This document shows positions 6,208-16,329 of a stretch of DNA of 64,000 nt, piece after piece. The stretch is from the IMG/VR virus record IMGVR_UViG_3300042907_001269, positions 1 through 64,000 of that record; one strand, given 5' to 3'. A program made the translations under genes and the position numbers. Position 1 is the first letter of the stretch, and each line of letters begins with the position of its first letter. Below the pieces are notes generated by a model, which worked only from the letters and a program-made list of their open reading frames with translations, did no database searches and was not told the DNA's origin. The DNA is from a virus.

Positions 6208-7209
6208 ATGAAAGTTGCTTTAATTAGTGGAATCACAGGTCAAGACGGTTCATATCTTGCCGAACTTCTCCTAGAGAAAGGATACGAAGTTCATGGTATT
6301 ATTCGTCGCGCCTCTCAAATCAATACGCAAAGAATAGATCATATTTACAATCAAATCAAACTTCATTATGGTGATTTAACTGATTCTACGAATCTTGTAA
6401 GAGTAATTCAACAAGTTCAACCCGATGAAATATATAATCTTGGTGCTCAAAGTCATGTAAAGGTTTCTTTTGAGATGCCTGAATATACTGGTATGGTTGA
6501 TGGTCTTGGAACTCTTCGTATTTTAGAAGCAGTTCGTCTTCTTGGAATGGAAAATAAGACTCGTATCTATCAAGCATCAACATCAGAAATGTTTGGTAAA
6601 GTACAAGAAATTCCTCAAAAAGAAACCACACCTTTTTATCCCCGTTCACCTTATGGAGTTGCAAAAGTTTATGGATACTGGATTACAAAAAACTACAGAG
6701 AGTCTTACGGACTACACGCAAGTTCTGGAATTCTTTTCAATCACGAATCCTCTAGAAGAGGAGAAACTTTTGTCACAAGAAAAATCACTAGAGGATTATC
6801 ACGCATTTCAACTGGGGAACAAGATATACTATATCTCGGGAACCTAAACTCAAAGAGGGACTGGGGACACGCTAGGGACTTCGTAGAGGCGATGTGGTTA
6901 ATGCTTCAGCAGGATGAGGCAGATGATTATGTAATTGCCACAGGAGAGCAGTATTCGGTGCGTGAGTTCGTTGAAGAAGCAGCACCCTATTTTGGAATGA
7001 AGATTGCTTGGGAAGGTGAAGGACTTGATGAAGTTGGATATGATACTTATTCTGGAAATCAAGTCATTCGGGTCAATCCTAAATATTTCAGACCTGCCGA
7101 AGTAGAGACTTTATTAGGTGATGCTGCAAAGGCAAAAGAAAAATTAGGTTGGGAACCTAAAATTTCATTTAAAGAATTGGTTGAGGATATGTGCGTTTAT
7201 GGACAGTGA
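6208..7209 (+). CDS. gmd: GDP-mannose 4,6-dehydratase
   Basis: A 333-residue short-chain dehydratase. The NADP-binding start [19 protein letters not shown] and the RRAS segment are typical of Gmd. The active-site motif [13 protein letters not shown] holds the Tyr-x3-Lys pair, and [16 protein letters not shown] is the conserved Gmd substrate segment. The enzyme converts GDP-mannose to GDP-4-keto-6-deoxymannose, the first step of GDP-L-fucose synthesis. It overlaps fcl by 11 nt, so the two steps are coupled. It is the first gene behind the early-type promoter of the glycan cluster. Confidence 0.97.
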   Translation: MKVALISGITGQDGSYLAELLLEKGYEVHGIIRRASQINTQRIDHIYNQIKLHYGDLTDSTNLVRVIQQVQPDEIYNLGAQSHVKVSFEMPEYTGMVDGLGTLRILEAVRLLGMENKTRIYQASTSEMFGKVQEIPQKETTPFYPRSPYGVAKVYGYWITKNYRESYGLHASSGILFNHESSRRGETFVTRKITRGLSRISTGEQDILYLGNLNSKRDWGHARDFVEAMWLMLQQDEADDYVIATGEQYSVREFVEEAAPYFGMKIAWEGEGLDEVGYDTYSGNQVIRVNPKYFRPAEVETLLGDAAKAKEKLGWEPKISFKELVEDMCVYGQ

Positions 7210-8125
7210 TTCTAAAGTATTAGTTGCGGGTGCCAATGGAATGGTTGGATCGGCAATAGTCAGAAATCTTGAAAGTAAAGGTTATACTAACATTATTAAA
7301 GGAACTCGTGGTGATGTAGATTTCACAAATCAAGATGAAACTGAGCGGTATTTCTGTTCAGAAGAACCTGAGTATGTTTTTGTTGCTGCTGCCAAAGTTG
7401 GCGGTATTATGGCAAATAATACATATAAGGCAGATTTTCTGACCGAGAATCTTCAAATTCAAACCAATCTGATCCAACAGTCTTATAACTTTGGTGTTAA
7501 AAAACTTCTGTTTCTTGGTTCTTCTTGCATCTATCCTAAGTTTGCAACTCAACCAATTACCGAAGATCAGTTAATGACCGGTCCTCTGGAACCCACAAAT
7601 GATGCTTATGCGATTGCTAAGATCGCTGGTATTATGATGTGTCAGGCATATCGCCAGCAATACGGCTTTAACGCTATTTCCTTGATGCCTACAAATCTTT
7701 ATGGTCCGAATGATAACTTTGATCTAGAGACATCACACGTTCTTCCTGCGATGATTGCCAAGTTTCATAATGCAACTCAAAATAATGAATCAGTAAATCT
7801 TTGGGGTGATGGATCTGCAATGAGGGAGTTTTTGCACGTTGATGACCTTGCAGAAGCATGTTATATTTGTATGCAGGTTTATAATGAGTCAGAACATATC
7901 AACGTTGGTACTGGTGAAGATGTTAGAATATGGGAACTTGCAAACATTATTTCTGAGGTAGTTGGTTTTTCTGGAGAGATTTCGTGGGACTTTACTAAAC
8001 CAAATGGAACTCTAAGGAAAGTTCTGAATGTAGACAAAATTAAATCTTTTGGATGGCAACCCATTATAAGATTATATGATGGAATTCAAAAAACTTATAA
8101 GTGGTATTTAGAAAATATTATTTAA
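7199..8125 (+). CDS. fcl: GDP-L-fucose synthase
   Basis: A 308-residue epimerase/reductase that completes GDP-L-fucose synthesis from the Gmd product. [11 protein letters not shown] is the NADP motif, [10 protein letters not shown] carries the catalytic Ser, and [11 protein letters not shown] the Tyr-x3-Lys pair. I chose the ATG at 7199, which has GAGGA about 11 nt upstream and gives the normal family N-terminus. An in-frame TTG at 7181 is an alternative. Together with the GT11-like gene at 21837 it implies that fucose is made and transferred. Confidence 0.96.
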   Translation: MDSDSKVLVAGANGMVGSAIVRNLESKGYTNIIKGTRGDVDFTNQDETERYFCSEEPEYVFVAAAKVGGIMANNTYKADFLTENLQIQTNLIQQSYNFGVKKLLFLGSSCIYPKFATQPITEDQLMTGPLEPTNDAYAIAKIAGIMMCQAYRQQYGFNAISLMPTNLYGPNDNFDLETSHVLPAMIAKFHNATQNNESVNLWGDGSAMREFLHVDDLAEACYICMQVYNESEHINVGTGEDVRIWELANIISEVVGFSGEISWDFTKPNGTLRKVLNVDKIKSFGWQPIIRLYDGIQKTYKWYLENII

Positions 8126-8168
8126 ATTATTTCTAATGAAAGTAGCATAAAATTTATCAATATCCTCA

Positions 8169-8996
8169 ATGTTAGATTTTTCTGTAGGATTATCTGGATG
8201 TAAACTTGAATTAATTGATAGTAGAGTACTTAGAAAATATTCTTCATCAATCAATTATAACTCAAGACTTTTTTTGCAAGTTAATAAACAAGTTTTATTT
8301 TCTCATCGAATTTTAAAGAATATAGATACACCCAAAGTTCATAATATTCAGGACGGGTATTTTGATATGGAATACATTCCTGGAAAATCTTTTGTGAAAT
8401 TTTTTTCTACATCTTCTATTAAGGATATAGAATTTGTCATTGATACTTTATTTGAATATTTTGATTCTCTTATTTCAAACTATCGATTGATTAATGTTCA
8501 ATCAAATATTGATGAAAAAATTAAATTTTTAAAAAATAAAACTTATTATAAACATTATTTGGAATACATTGAACTTTTAATTGGCAAGCAAGATGTTTAT
8601 GTTCCTAAAACTTTTTGTCATGGAGATTTAACTTTTAATAATATTATTTTTCATAAAAATAGATTATTTTTTATTGATTTTCTTGACTGTTATGTTGATA
8701 GTTTTATTTCTGATCTTGTCAAATTGAAACAAGATCTTTACCATCTCTGGGGTATCAAAACCCAAAACATACAGTCAAATAGATTGGAGCAAATTTATAA
8801 ACATATCTGGAATCAACTTTATTATAGATACTCTAAATTTATTGATACTGATGAATTTGATATTTTAGAAGCAATGAATAGTTTGAGAATTGAACCTTAC
8901 TTGACTTTTTCTGATCAAAGAAGTATACTTGATACAATGGTAAAATCGTCAAAGTTATATGCGGACTTTAATAATTCCTATGGCGGGAAGGTCTAG
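8169..8996 (+). CDS. aminoglycoside-phosphotransferase-like sugar or choline kinase
   Basis: A 275-residue protein. HGDLTFNNI (H151 to I159) is the catalytic loop of the APH/choline kinase fold, and FFIDFLDCY (D170) is the metal-binding aspartate. The N-lobe is short. Family members phosphorylate small hydroxyl compounds (sugars, choline, ethanolamine). The downstream gene overlaps by 38 nt and encodes a nucleotidyltransferase-phosphatase, so the kinase may feed that enzyme. The exact substrate cannot be read from sequence. Confidence 0.8.
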   Translation: MLDFSVGLSGCKLELIDSRVLRKYSSSINYNSRLFLQVNKQVLFSHRILKNIDTPKVHNIQDGYFDMEYIPGKSFVKFFSTSSIKDIEFVIDTLFEYFDSLISNYRLINVQSNIDEKIKFLKNKTYYKHYLEYIELLIGKQDVYVPKTFCHGDLTFNNIIFHKNRLFFIDFLDCYVDSFISDLVKLKQDLYHLWGIKTQNIQSNRLEQIYKHIWNQLYYRYSKFIDTDEFDILEAMNSLRIEPYLTFSDQRSILDTMVKSSKLYADFNNSYGGKV

Positions 8997-10017
8997 TCGT
9001 TTCCCAAATATGAGACCAAAATGGATGCTAACACATCCAATGACTAATAGATTTATGGTCACAGAATCTATATTAGGATTAAATTTAGATTTTTTTGAAA
9101 GTATATATTTTATTTGCCTTCAAGAACATGAAGACAAATATAATTTTATAAAAGGTTTTACTGAAGAACTTGAAGAACTTCAATTAAATAAAAAATCAAA
9201 TATTATTCTACTATCCAATCAAACTAAATCTCAGTCAGAGACTGTTTATAATTTTTTAAATAAAAATTCATTAGATGGATTCATTTTTATTAAAGATTCT
9301 GATGGATATTATGAATGTGAATTGGTAGAAGAAAAAAACCAAATTGCATATTTTGATTTAAATGATATGGATGATATTAATGCTAGAACTAAAAGTTATA
9401 TTGAACTTGATATTAATGAAATAGTAACTAATATTGTAGAAAAACAAGTTATTAGTTCTACTTTTTCCAGTGGTGGATATGCTTTCTCTGATGCAAAAGA
9501 ATTTTGTGTTACCTATGAGAAACTAAAAGACATGGAAGGTGAGTGCTATATTAGCCATATTATATTTGAGATGATGTTATCTGGTTCTACTTTTTATGGT
9601 CTTAAAACTTTTAATTTTAAAGATTGGGGAACGCTTGAATCTTGGAACAAGTACAAATCTCAATATAAGTGTTTATTTGTTGATATCGATGGAACTTTGG
9701 TAACAAACTCCTCTATACATTTTCCACCTTATATTGGTAATGCCGATCCTCTTCAAGACAATATTAATTATTTAAATTCTTTATATGCATCAGGTAAAGT
9801 AAAAATAATTTTGACAACAAGTAGACCAAAACATATGAAAGATATAACGGTCTCTGAATTAGAAGAAAAAAATATTTTATATGATGAACTAGTTATGGGA
9901 TTACCTCATTGTAAGAGAGTGATCATCAATGATTTTGCAAAAAGTAATCCATATCCTTCTTGCGAGGCAATTAATATACCAAGAAATAGTGATAATTTAA
10001 AGGAGTTCTTAAAATGA
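8959..10017 (+). CDS. nucleotidyltransferase fused to a HAD-type phosphatase
   Basis: A 352-residue, two-domain protein. Residues 1-235 start LIIPMAGRSSRFPNMRPKWML, the sugar-phosphate nucleotidyltransferase signature with the Gly-rich loop, Arg and Lys. Residues about 236-352 form a HAD domain, with catalytic DIDGT at D242-D244 and motif II in ILTTSRPK. One chain could therefore activate a phosphorylated compound and also dephosphorylate one. It overlaps the kinase gene upstream by 38 nt and the epimerase gene downstream by 4 nt, arguing for one pathway. Similar pairs activate heptose or phosphocholine; the substrate here is unknown. Confidence 0.82.
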   Translation: MRTLIIPMAGRSSRFPNMRPKWMLTHPMTNRFMVTESILGLNLDFFESIYFICLQEHEDKYNFIKGFTEELEELQLNKKSNIILLSNQTKSQSETVYNFLNKNSLDGFIFIKDSDGYYECELVEEKNQIAYFDLNDMDDINARTKSYIELDINEIVTNIVEKQVISSTFSSGGYAFSDAKEFCVTYEKLKDMEGECYISHIIFEMMLSGSTFYGLKTFNFKDWGTLESWNKYKSQYKCLFVDIDGTLVTNSSIHFPPYIGNADPLQDNINYLNSLYASGKVKIILTTSRPKHMKDITVSELEEKNILYDELVMGLPHCKRVIINDFAKSNPYPSCEAINIPRNSDNLKEFLK

Positions 10018-11003
10018 AAATACTTTTAACAGGAGCGGCAGGTGGAATAGGATCTACTTTAGGATATTACTTATATAAAAAAGGACACATACTTACATTT
10101 ATTGATAATTTAAGAAATGGATATTTGGAAAATTTAACCATTAACGGTGAAACTTTTGGAAAATTTTATAATCTTAGTATTTGTAATTCTAATCTAAATG
10201 AATTAATCAAAGATGATTATGATTGTATTATTCATCTTGCCGCTATTACCGCACTTCCTGATTGTGAAACTAATGCAGTTGAAACTATTAATGTAAATGT
10301 TTCTGGAACAATGAATATTCTTGAATGTGCTAGGAAATGGAATGTTCCCCATGTAATTTTTGCAAGTACAAGTGCAGTTTACGAGAATAATAAAGAAAAA
10401 GTTTTTACTGAAGATTTAAAAGTAAATCCAAGACTTTGGTATTCTTTATCTAAAAAAATGTCTGAGGAAGTTTGCGAATCATACCGATTAAATTATGGTA
10501 TGCCAGTTACTACACTCAGATTTTTTAATGTATTTGGTCCAAGACAAGATATTCATAGAAAACACCCACCTTTGATTAACTATATTGTTAGGGAAATTAT
10601 GAATAATAATTCTCCAATACTACATTCTAATGGTGAACAGAGTAGAGATTATATTCATGTTGATGATGTTGTCAAATTGATTGATTTATGTTTAGAGAAA
10701 AAACCAGATGATACCTTTAATGTTTGTACGGGGACACTTGTTTCTGTAAATCAAATCGCAAGTTATATCTGTGAAGTGTTTAACACAAATATTAAACCAA
10801 TTTATAGAGAAGCATCAAAACTTTGGGATAATTATCCAGAACTATTCGATGGGTTTTATTCACTCGATAAGCAAATTGTTGCAAAAGAAACCAATAAATA
10901 TTCTAAGGGAACTTATCAAAAAGCAAAACAAATTTTGGGATGGGAACCTAATACAAATATTGAATTTTTAATTAAAAAAGTGGTAAAAGAAATTTCCTTA
11001 TGA
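10014..11003 (+). CDS. NAD-dependent sugar epimerase/dehydratase
   Basis: A 329-residue extended short-chain dehydrogenase. GAAGGIGSTLG is the NAD motif, STSAVYE the catalytic Ser/Thr region, and LWYSLSKKMSEE the Tyr-x3-Lys pair. RFFNVFGPRQD is a typical GalE-like segment. It most resembles UDP-glucose 4-epimerase or NDP-sugar epimerases in general. Overlaps of 4 nt on both sides place it in the cluster operon. Confidence 0.88.
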   Translation: MKILLTGAAGGIGSTLGYYLYKKGHILTFIDNLRNGYLENLTINGETFGKFYNLSICNSNLNELIKDDYDCIIHLAAITALPDCETNAVETINVNVSGTMNILECARKWNVPHVIFASTSAVYENNKEKVFTEDLKVNPRLWYSLSKKMSEEVCESYRLNYGMPVTTLRFFNVFGPRQDIHRKHPPLINYIVREIMNNNSPILHSNGEQSRDYIHVDDVVKLIDLCLEKKPDDTFNVCTGTLVSVNQIASYICEVFNTNIKPIYREASKLWDNYPELFDGFYSLDKQIVAKETNKYSKGTYQKAKQILGWEPNTNIEFLIKKVVKEISL

Positions 11004-11743
11004 AAATTGCATTATGTTTGTCTGGTCAACCACGTAATGCCATACAAACTTCTCAAAGAATTAAACAAACTCTCATAGATGGTAATGATGTAGACGTTTT
11101 TCTACATTGTTGGTATGATCCTAATAATCTAGATTATGGCAAAAGAACTCCAGGGCATTGGGGTAGATCTTGTGACATTGATATGGATAAAAAACTTTTA
11201 GATATCTATGCTCCAAAATCTTTTTACTTTGAAAAACCAAAACATTGGGAAAATTCAAATATTAAAGTAACAGAAGAAAACATTAAAAAATGTTTTGATT
11301 ATGGGTTGGATGATCCAAATGGAATAGAATTTTTTGAAAAGTATACTATTGATAGATGCCATAGTCAATGCTATAGTAAAATGGTGGTCAATTTTCTTAG
11401 GGAAAATTATTCTATTGAAAATAATGTAAAGTATGATTTTGTAATTACTTTAAGATATGATGTAAGCCCTTCTGTTAAGATAGATTTTTTAAATTCAAAA
11501 TTTGAATCAGATATCTTATATTATCAAGATTTAAATCAACCTTCAGGTATGATTAGTGATTGGTTTGGAATGGGATCTCCTAAAATTATGAATGTTTGGA
11601 GTAGTCTATATTATCATTTTGAACCAGTTTATCATCAAGTAATGTCTGAAGAAAATATTTGGTGTGTTGAATTATTACTTAGAAATCATTTAAAAAATAA
11701 TCAAATTAAAACAAAGTCATTAGATTTGGGGGTATCATTTTGA
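11000..11743 (+). CDS. glycosyltransferase-like protein, SGQPR type
   Basis: A 247-residue protein starting MKIALCLSGQPRNAIQTSQ, with HCWYDPNN and a central DFVITLRYDVS segment. The same layout (SGQP near the start, an R-x-D segment near the middle) recurs at 16326, so the two look like one family. I do not recognise a named family. The position inside the cluster suggests a glycosyltransferase or related function, by inference only. Confidence 0.65.
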   Translation: MKIALCLSGQPRNAIQTSQRIKQTLIDGNDVDVFLHCWYDPNNLDYGKRTPGHWGRSCDIDMDKKLLDIYAPKSFYFEKPKHWENSNIKVTEENIKKCFDYGLDDPNGIEFFEKYTIDRCHSQCYSKMVVNFLRENYSIENNVKYDFVITLRYDVSPSVKIDFLNSKFESDILYYQDLNQPSGMISDWFGMGSPKIMNVWSSLYYHFEPVYHQVMSEENIWCVELLLRNHLKNNQIKTKSLDLGVSF

Positions 11744-12738
11744 AACATAAAAGAGTTATTGTGTGGGGGTATAAATTATATTCTCATACACATTCATATA
11801 TTCATTCCGGATATTATAATGCTTTTAAGGCACTTGGATATGAAACTTATTGGATTGATGGTTCAGATAATTTTGATCCTCAACTGTTTAATGATGCTTT
11901 AATTTTTACTGAACAGTGGGCAGTTATTGGAAACCCAAATATTCCTCTATTCAGTAATTCAACTTATGCAGTTCATTATATTGGAAACAAAGATAATCGT
12001 GTAGAAGGTAATCCTGGAGCAGGCGCTTATCTTGGTAAGGTTGGACGATTGATTGATGTTAGATATAATGCTGATAAATGGGTTGATAAAAATTACAACT
12101 ATTCTTTAGACCGCAGTAAAGCAACAAAGATTGGTGCTGGTTGTTATTTTGAGAAAGGTTCGGAGTATGATTATTTTTATACAACCTGGGCAACTGACCT
12201 ATTGCCCGATGAAATAAATTTAGAAGATATGTATATTCCCAAAGAAAATTATGTATTCTTTGCCGGAACAATTGGTGGTGGTCAAGGTGGTCCAAAAGAT
12301 TGTAAAACTGCACCACCTGAGTATGATAATTTAGTTTATTTAAATCCTTTTATTCGGGCTTGTGAAGAGAAAGGTCTTGAATTTAAGTATAACTGCCCTT
12401 GGATTAGTCCTCAATCTTTTGAAGAACAGAGGAAAATAATTCAAAAATCTTATCTTGCGCCCGATGTAAGACACAAAGCATTTAAAGAGTGGGGTTATAT
12501 TCCTTGTAGGAATTTCAAAAACATTAGTTATGGTCAACTGGGAATTACTAATTCAAAACCAGTATATGAATTTTTTGATGGTAATATCATTTATAATGAG
12601 GATACATATCAATTATTCTTTGATGCTCAAAAAGAAAAAGAGAACTATGACTTAATTAAATCTCAAATGCTTTTTGTTAAAGAAAATCATACTTATATAA
12701 ACAGAGTTAAAGAACTTATTGAAGTAGTTAATTATTGA
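11740..12738 (+). CDS. glycosyltransferase-like protein, 332 aa
   Basis: It starts at a TTG that overlaps the previous stop by 4 nt, with a G-rich SD-like stretch upstream. The protein begins KRVIVWGYKLYSHTHSYIHS, has YYNAFKALGYETYWIDG, as in GT-B enzymes that address a donor or acceptor, and ends in a helical segment. No catalytic motif is certain. Context makes a glycosyltransferase the best guess. Confidence 0.6.
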   Translation: MKHKRVIVWGYKLYSHTHSYIHSGYYNAFKALGYETYWIDGSDNFDPQLFNDALIFTEQWAVIGNPNIPLFSNSTYAVHYIGNKDNRVEGNPGAGAYLGKVGRLIDVRYNADKWVDKNYNYSLDRSKATKIGAGCYFEKGSEYDYFYTTWATDLLPDEINLEDMYIPKENYVFFAGTIGGGQGGPKDCKTAPPEYDNLVYLNPFIRACEEKGLEFKYNCPWISPQSFEEQRKIIQKSYLAPDVRHKAFKEWGYIPCRNFKNISYGQLGITNSKPVYEFFDGNIIYNEDTYQLFFDAQKEKENYDLIKSQMLFVKENHTYINRVKELIEVVNY

Positions 12739-12743
12739 TTATT

Positions 12744-14249
12744 ATGTATCTATTATCTTTTTGCTCCGAAGGTCCACCATATGATGAGGGATTTTCTTTG
12801 TTAGAAACATCTAACCAAATTAAAGAACGTTTAGCGCCATTTTTTGAAGATATTTTTGTTCATACAAAACGAACTTTAAAACTTCTTCCTAATAGTGAAG
12901 ACATTTGTAATTGTTATGATGAACCTTTAGATCAAAATACTCATGTTCACAATTTTGGTTATTTTGACTTTAAACCATTTTTGATTGATTATACGCTAAA
13001 AAATATACCAGAAGGTTCTTTACTTTTATACCACGACGGTAATTTTGTTAAGAACGAACAGTATTGGCAAACTGATTGGGAGAACATTACATCCATTTCT
13101 GAAACTATGTTGAGTGAGAACTCAAGTGATGTTTGGTTTCAGATGGAAAGGGAAGGTTGTTATGTAAAGTCATCTGTTAAAGAATATACATTAGATTATT
13201 TCTTCAGTGAAGATGAAAAACGAGTAGTGAAAAATTCACATCTCATCAATGCTGCAAGAGTCCTAGTAAGAAATAATAATTTTGGAAGAAAATTTATTTC
13301 TGAGTATCTTGACTTATGTAAGAATAAAGATTTAATTGCAAAGAGTCCCAATCATAATCCAGACCCAGAATTTCAATGGTCTTGTGGCGATCAAGATGTT
13401 TTGAATTGTTTGGTGTACCGATATATACTAGATGGAAAATTACCTAGAACTTTTCCAAGATTTTCTTTCTTATATCGGGTGTTAAGATACGAAAATAGAC
13501 CATTTCTTTGGAGTGGTGTAAATAATGATAACTACCATTTTACTGGTATTAGCGAATTAAAAAATACGGAATTATTAAATTATATGGAAAACGACTTACT
13601 TGAAATTAAAGAAGATGAAATACTTTCATTTTTAAATCTTGATAAACTAAATCAAAAAACTGACTTATGTGAAATATTCTATAAGTATGGGTGTTGGAAG
13701 GGATTATTAGGAAAAGACTCCGATCCTGGGTGGCACAATTATTCATCTTTATATGATTATCTTTTTAATCATTTGAGAAATGAAAATCTCAATATTTTTG
13801 AAGTTGGAATTTATCATGGAGATTCTGCTAAAAGTTGGAGAGAATATTTTCCAAAATCTAAAATATATTTTGGAGACGTAAATGATGAATTTTTTTCTCA
13901 TGTAGAAAATATAAATGATGTGCAATGTTTTCATTGCGATCAAGATGATCCACATTCCATACAAAATATGTGGACGAATTCTTCTTTAGTTGGTGTGAAG
14001 TTTGATATTATTATGGACGACGGTAAACATGAATTTAGTTCTAATTTAAATTTCTTTAGAGAATCCATCCATAAACTTAAAGAAGGAGGTATATTTATTA
14101 TTGAGGATCTAACATTTCCAACTTATTATGCTTTTGAAAATATTATTAATCAACTGCAGAATGATTATTCTCTAAACTATGTAAAACTTATGAAGTTACC
14201 TCATGAAAAAAATAACATTGATAATAACATTCTTTTAGTAATTAAATAG
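12744..14249 (+). CDS. glycosyltransferase-like domain fused to a SAM methyltransferase
   Basis: About 501 residues. The first 300 or so contain SLLLYHDGNFVKNEQYW and a long helical part reminiscent of GT-A-like sugar transferases, without a sure assignment. From about residue 305 a class I methyltransferase begins: NIFEVGIYHGDSAKSW is the SAM-binding loop, FDIIMDDGKHEF matches motif II of TylF/cephalosporin hydroxylase-like methyltransferases, and KEGGIFIIEDL is the following strand. Transfer and methylation of the same sugar by one chain is a reasonable inference. A TTG at 12735 is an alternative start. Confidence 0.72.
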   Translation: MYLLSFCSEGPPYDEGFSLLETSNQIKERLAPFFEDIFVHTKRTLKLLPNSEDICNCYDEPLDQNTHVHNFGYFDFKPFLIDYTLKNIPEGSLLLYHDGNFVKNEQYWQTDWENITSISETMLSENSSDVWFQMEREGCYVKSSVKEYTLDYFFSEDEKRVVKNSHLINAARVLVRNNNFGRKFISEYLDLCKNKDLIAKSPNHNPDPEFQWSCGDQDVLNCLVYRYILDGKLPRTFPRFSFLYRVLRYENRPFLWSGVNNDNYHFTGISELKNTELLNYMENDLLEIKEDEILSFLNLDKLNQKTDLCEIFYKYGCWKGLLGKDSDPGWHNYSSLYDYLFNHLRNENLNIFEVGIYHGDSAKSWREYFPKSKIYFGDVNDEFFSHVENINDVQCFHCDQDDPHSIQNMWTNSSLVGVKFDIIMDDGKHEFSSNLNFFRESIHKLKEGGIFIIEDLTFPTYYAFENIINQLQNDYSLNYVKLMKLPHEKNNIDNNILLVIK

Positions 14250-14250
14250 T

Positions 14251-14997
14251 ATGGACTTAGGTGTATTTTATATCTGCTACAAAGAGCAGGCGGCGATTGA
14301 GTATTCTTTGGAAAAATTTAGACAATTTTACCCAGAAAATCCAATTTATCTTGTTTCTGATAATGGTTTAGATTTTTCTTATCTAAAAGAAAATTTTGGA
14401 AATATTGAGACTATAAAAGAAACTACGGAGGTAGTTGGTATTGCTAGAGATGTAGATCAATATATTAGAGAAAACTCTGGAGATATTGACCTTTTTATGG
14501 GAATCTCACTTGAGTTTTTGAGAAGACTAAAAAATGGATGTGACTTTTGTAAAACCGAATATATGGTTTTAATGGAACCAGATGTTTTGGTACGAGGAGA
14601 GTTGCATCCATTTGATGCTGATCTTGTCGGACCAACGGCGAATGTAATGCCCAAAATCATTCAGAAATATGTTATAATGAATGGAGGTAAAAATAATGGA
14701 ACTTGGGGCCCCGCTGGCGGTGTCATGAAAACATCTTCATTTTATGGGATGTATGATAAGTTGATGAATGATCTTGATAAACTTTCTGGTGGTTTGGAAT
14801 TGGATCCAAGAATGATTTGTTATGATTACTTACTTGCTTTTCTTTTTTCTTTATTTGGGTATACTTATACCGATAATCCAGACCAAACTGAGTGTATCAG
14901 AAATCCAAATTGGAAAAACTCTGGTCATCCATTATTGCATCAACATAGAGAACTTTATTCAACTAATTACGGAGGAAAATGGCAAAATACAAAATAG
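14251..14997 (+). CDS. GT-A-like glycosyltransferase
   Basis: A 248-residue protein. It starts DLGVFYICYKEQAAIEYSLE with the N-terminal beta-alpha unit, has NPIYLVSDNGLDFSYL, and MVLMEPDVLVRG as a likely DxD-type metal motif (EPD). NGTWGPAGGVMKTSS resembles the acceptor-side loop of GT-A enzymes. It overlaps the next gene by 19 nt. Family number uncertain. Confidence 0.7.
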   Translation: MDLGVFYICYKEQAAIEYSLEKFRQFYPENPIYLVSDNGLDFSYLKENFGNIETIKETTEVVGIARDVDQYIRENSGDIDLFMGISLEFLRRLKNGCDFCKTEYMVLMEPDVLVRGELHPFDADLVGPTANVMPKIIQKYVIMNGGKNNGTWGPAGGVMKTSSFYGMYDKLMNDLDKLSGGLELDPRMICYDYLLAFLFSLFGYTYTDNPDQTECIRNPNWKNSGHPLLHQHRELYSTNYGGKWQNTK

Positions 14998-15662
14998 CCA
15001 ACTTTAGTAAAGATCCAGCAGGTTGGGAGCATGGTAATCCCTTTCATGGAGACACTTACATTATTGATACTGTTTATGAGTGTATGAAAGATTCGGATAT
15101 TTTTATTGAAACCGGAACTGCTTATGCTGAAAGTTCCTATTTTATTGCTGATAATTTTTCGGACAAAAAGGTATATACCTGTGAGATTGATGACTACAGA
15201 TATTCGGTGTCTTATGATATCTTAAAGGATTTTAAGAATGTTGATATGCAAAAAATGCCATCACCAGAAATTCTTCATTATGTCTTTGCCAAAGAACCAG
15301 ATCTAAAAGATAAGAAAACCGTTTTTTGGTTCGATGCACATGGGGAGTGGATGGAAAAAGGACAGCATATGTATTCCTGGCCCTTGTTTGATGAAGTCAA
15401 TTTTGTAACTACTAATCTTAAAAATTATACAATTTTTATTGACGACTTCCAAAACCCATATGTTTCACATGCTAAGTATGATGTTTGTGGTGGAAAAATT
15501 TGTGGACCATCCGAAGTTATGGGAGCATTGAATAGGGCTAAATTATATGTCCCAACATATACTGATGTTACCTCAGAGTATCACGAAGATATTGTTGGAG
15601 TTGGATTGATTACTGATATGGAGGTTATTGAAAACTCAGCACAGTGGAAAGAGGTTGTTTGA
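14979..15662 (+). CDS. SAM methyltransferase-like protein, 227 aa
   Basis: The product has IFIETGTAYAESSYFIADNF (SAM loop region), a second strand KKVYTCEIDDYRY with the acidic ribose-binding position, and YTIFIDDFQNPY near the C-terminus. This order matches class I methyltransferases related to cephalosporin hydroxylase/TylF types. The ATG at 14979 lies inside the previous gene and has GGAGG upstream. It probably methylates a sugar of the cluster product. Confidence 0.7.
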   Translation: MAKYKIANFSKDPAGWEHGNPFHGDTYIIDTVYECMKDSDIFIETGTAYAESSYFIADNFSDKKVYTCEIDDYRYSVSYDILKDFKNVDMQKMPSPEILHYVFAKEPDLKDKKTVFWFDAHGEWMEKGQHMYSWPLFDEVNFVTTNLKNYTIFIDDFQNPYVSHAKYDVCGGKICGPSEVMGALNRAKLYVPTYTDVTSEYHEDIVGVGLITDMEVIENSAQWKEVV

Positions 15663-15663
15663 A

Positions 15664-16329
15664 ATGAATTTTAATAGTAAATTATTGAATGCAATTGATT
15701 TAGAGTTTTGTAGAAGTAAAGTTAAAGAGTATGGGTATCTTCAAAAATTTCCCCATGTTACTTGGGAAAATGATGATGCTCTGATGAAGTGGTGTTTAAT
15801 CGCAGATTATTTTGAAAAACTAGATCAAACTGGAAAAACTATCGTAGATCTTGGATGTTCTAGTTCTCCCCTACCTCATATCATCTCTTCATTGGGTCAT
15901 GATGTAACCGGAATTGATATTAGCGATGTTAGTCATTCATTTTCCGGAAGTTTAGTTCGGATGGTTTTGAATGATGCTCTTGCTGAAGTTAAGGATATGG
16001 AAAATAATTCAGTAGATTATTTTATAGATTCTTGCGCTGTAACACATTTTAATGGATCTCATACTAATAAAATTAATAATCAGGGATGGAAAGATATTGC
16101 AGAACAAGTTTATAGAGTCCTCAAACCTGGCGGTAAATTTATTATTGTTTCTGATGTTGATGTTGAAAATAAATTTGGTGAGTTTATTAAACCGGAATTA
16201 GTTGTTAAACTGATTGAATCATCGGGTTTAACTTTGATAGGTTCTTGTGATTATTCTGAACCAGATCCTTTTACAATTCATTGTGGGAAATATACTCTAC
16301 AAGTTGCAAATTTTATTTTTGAAAAATGA
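15664..16329 (+). CDS. class I SAM methyltransferase (type 11-like)
   Basis: A 221-residue protein starting at the ATG 2 nt after the previous stop. IVDLGCSSSPLPHIISSLG is the SAM-binding motif I, VTGIDISD the acidic motif, and YRVLKPGGKFIIVSDVD the typical post-motif strand. The assignment to Methyltransf_11-type enzymes is good; the substrate is unknown. It ends in an ATGA overlap with the next gene. Confidence 0.85.
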   Translation: MNFNSKLLNAIDLEFCRSKVKEYGYLQKFPHVTWENDDALMKWCLIADYFEKLDQTGKTIVDLGCSSSPLPHIISSLGHDVTGIDISDVSHSFSGSLVRMVLNDALAEVKDMENNSVDYFIDSCAVTHFNGSHTNKINNQGWKDIAEQVYRVLKPGGKFIIVSDVDVENKFGEFIKPELVVKLIESSGLTLIGSCDYSEPDPFTIHCGKYTLQVANFIFEK

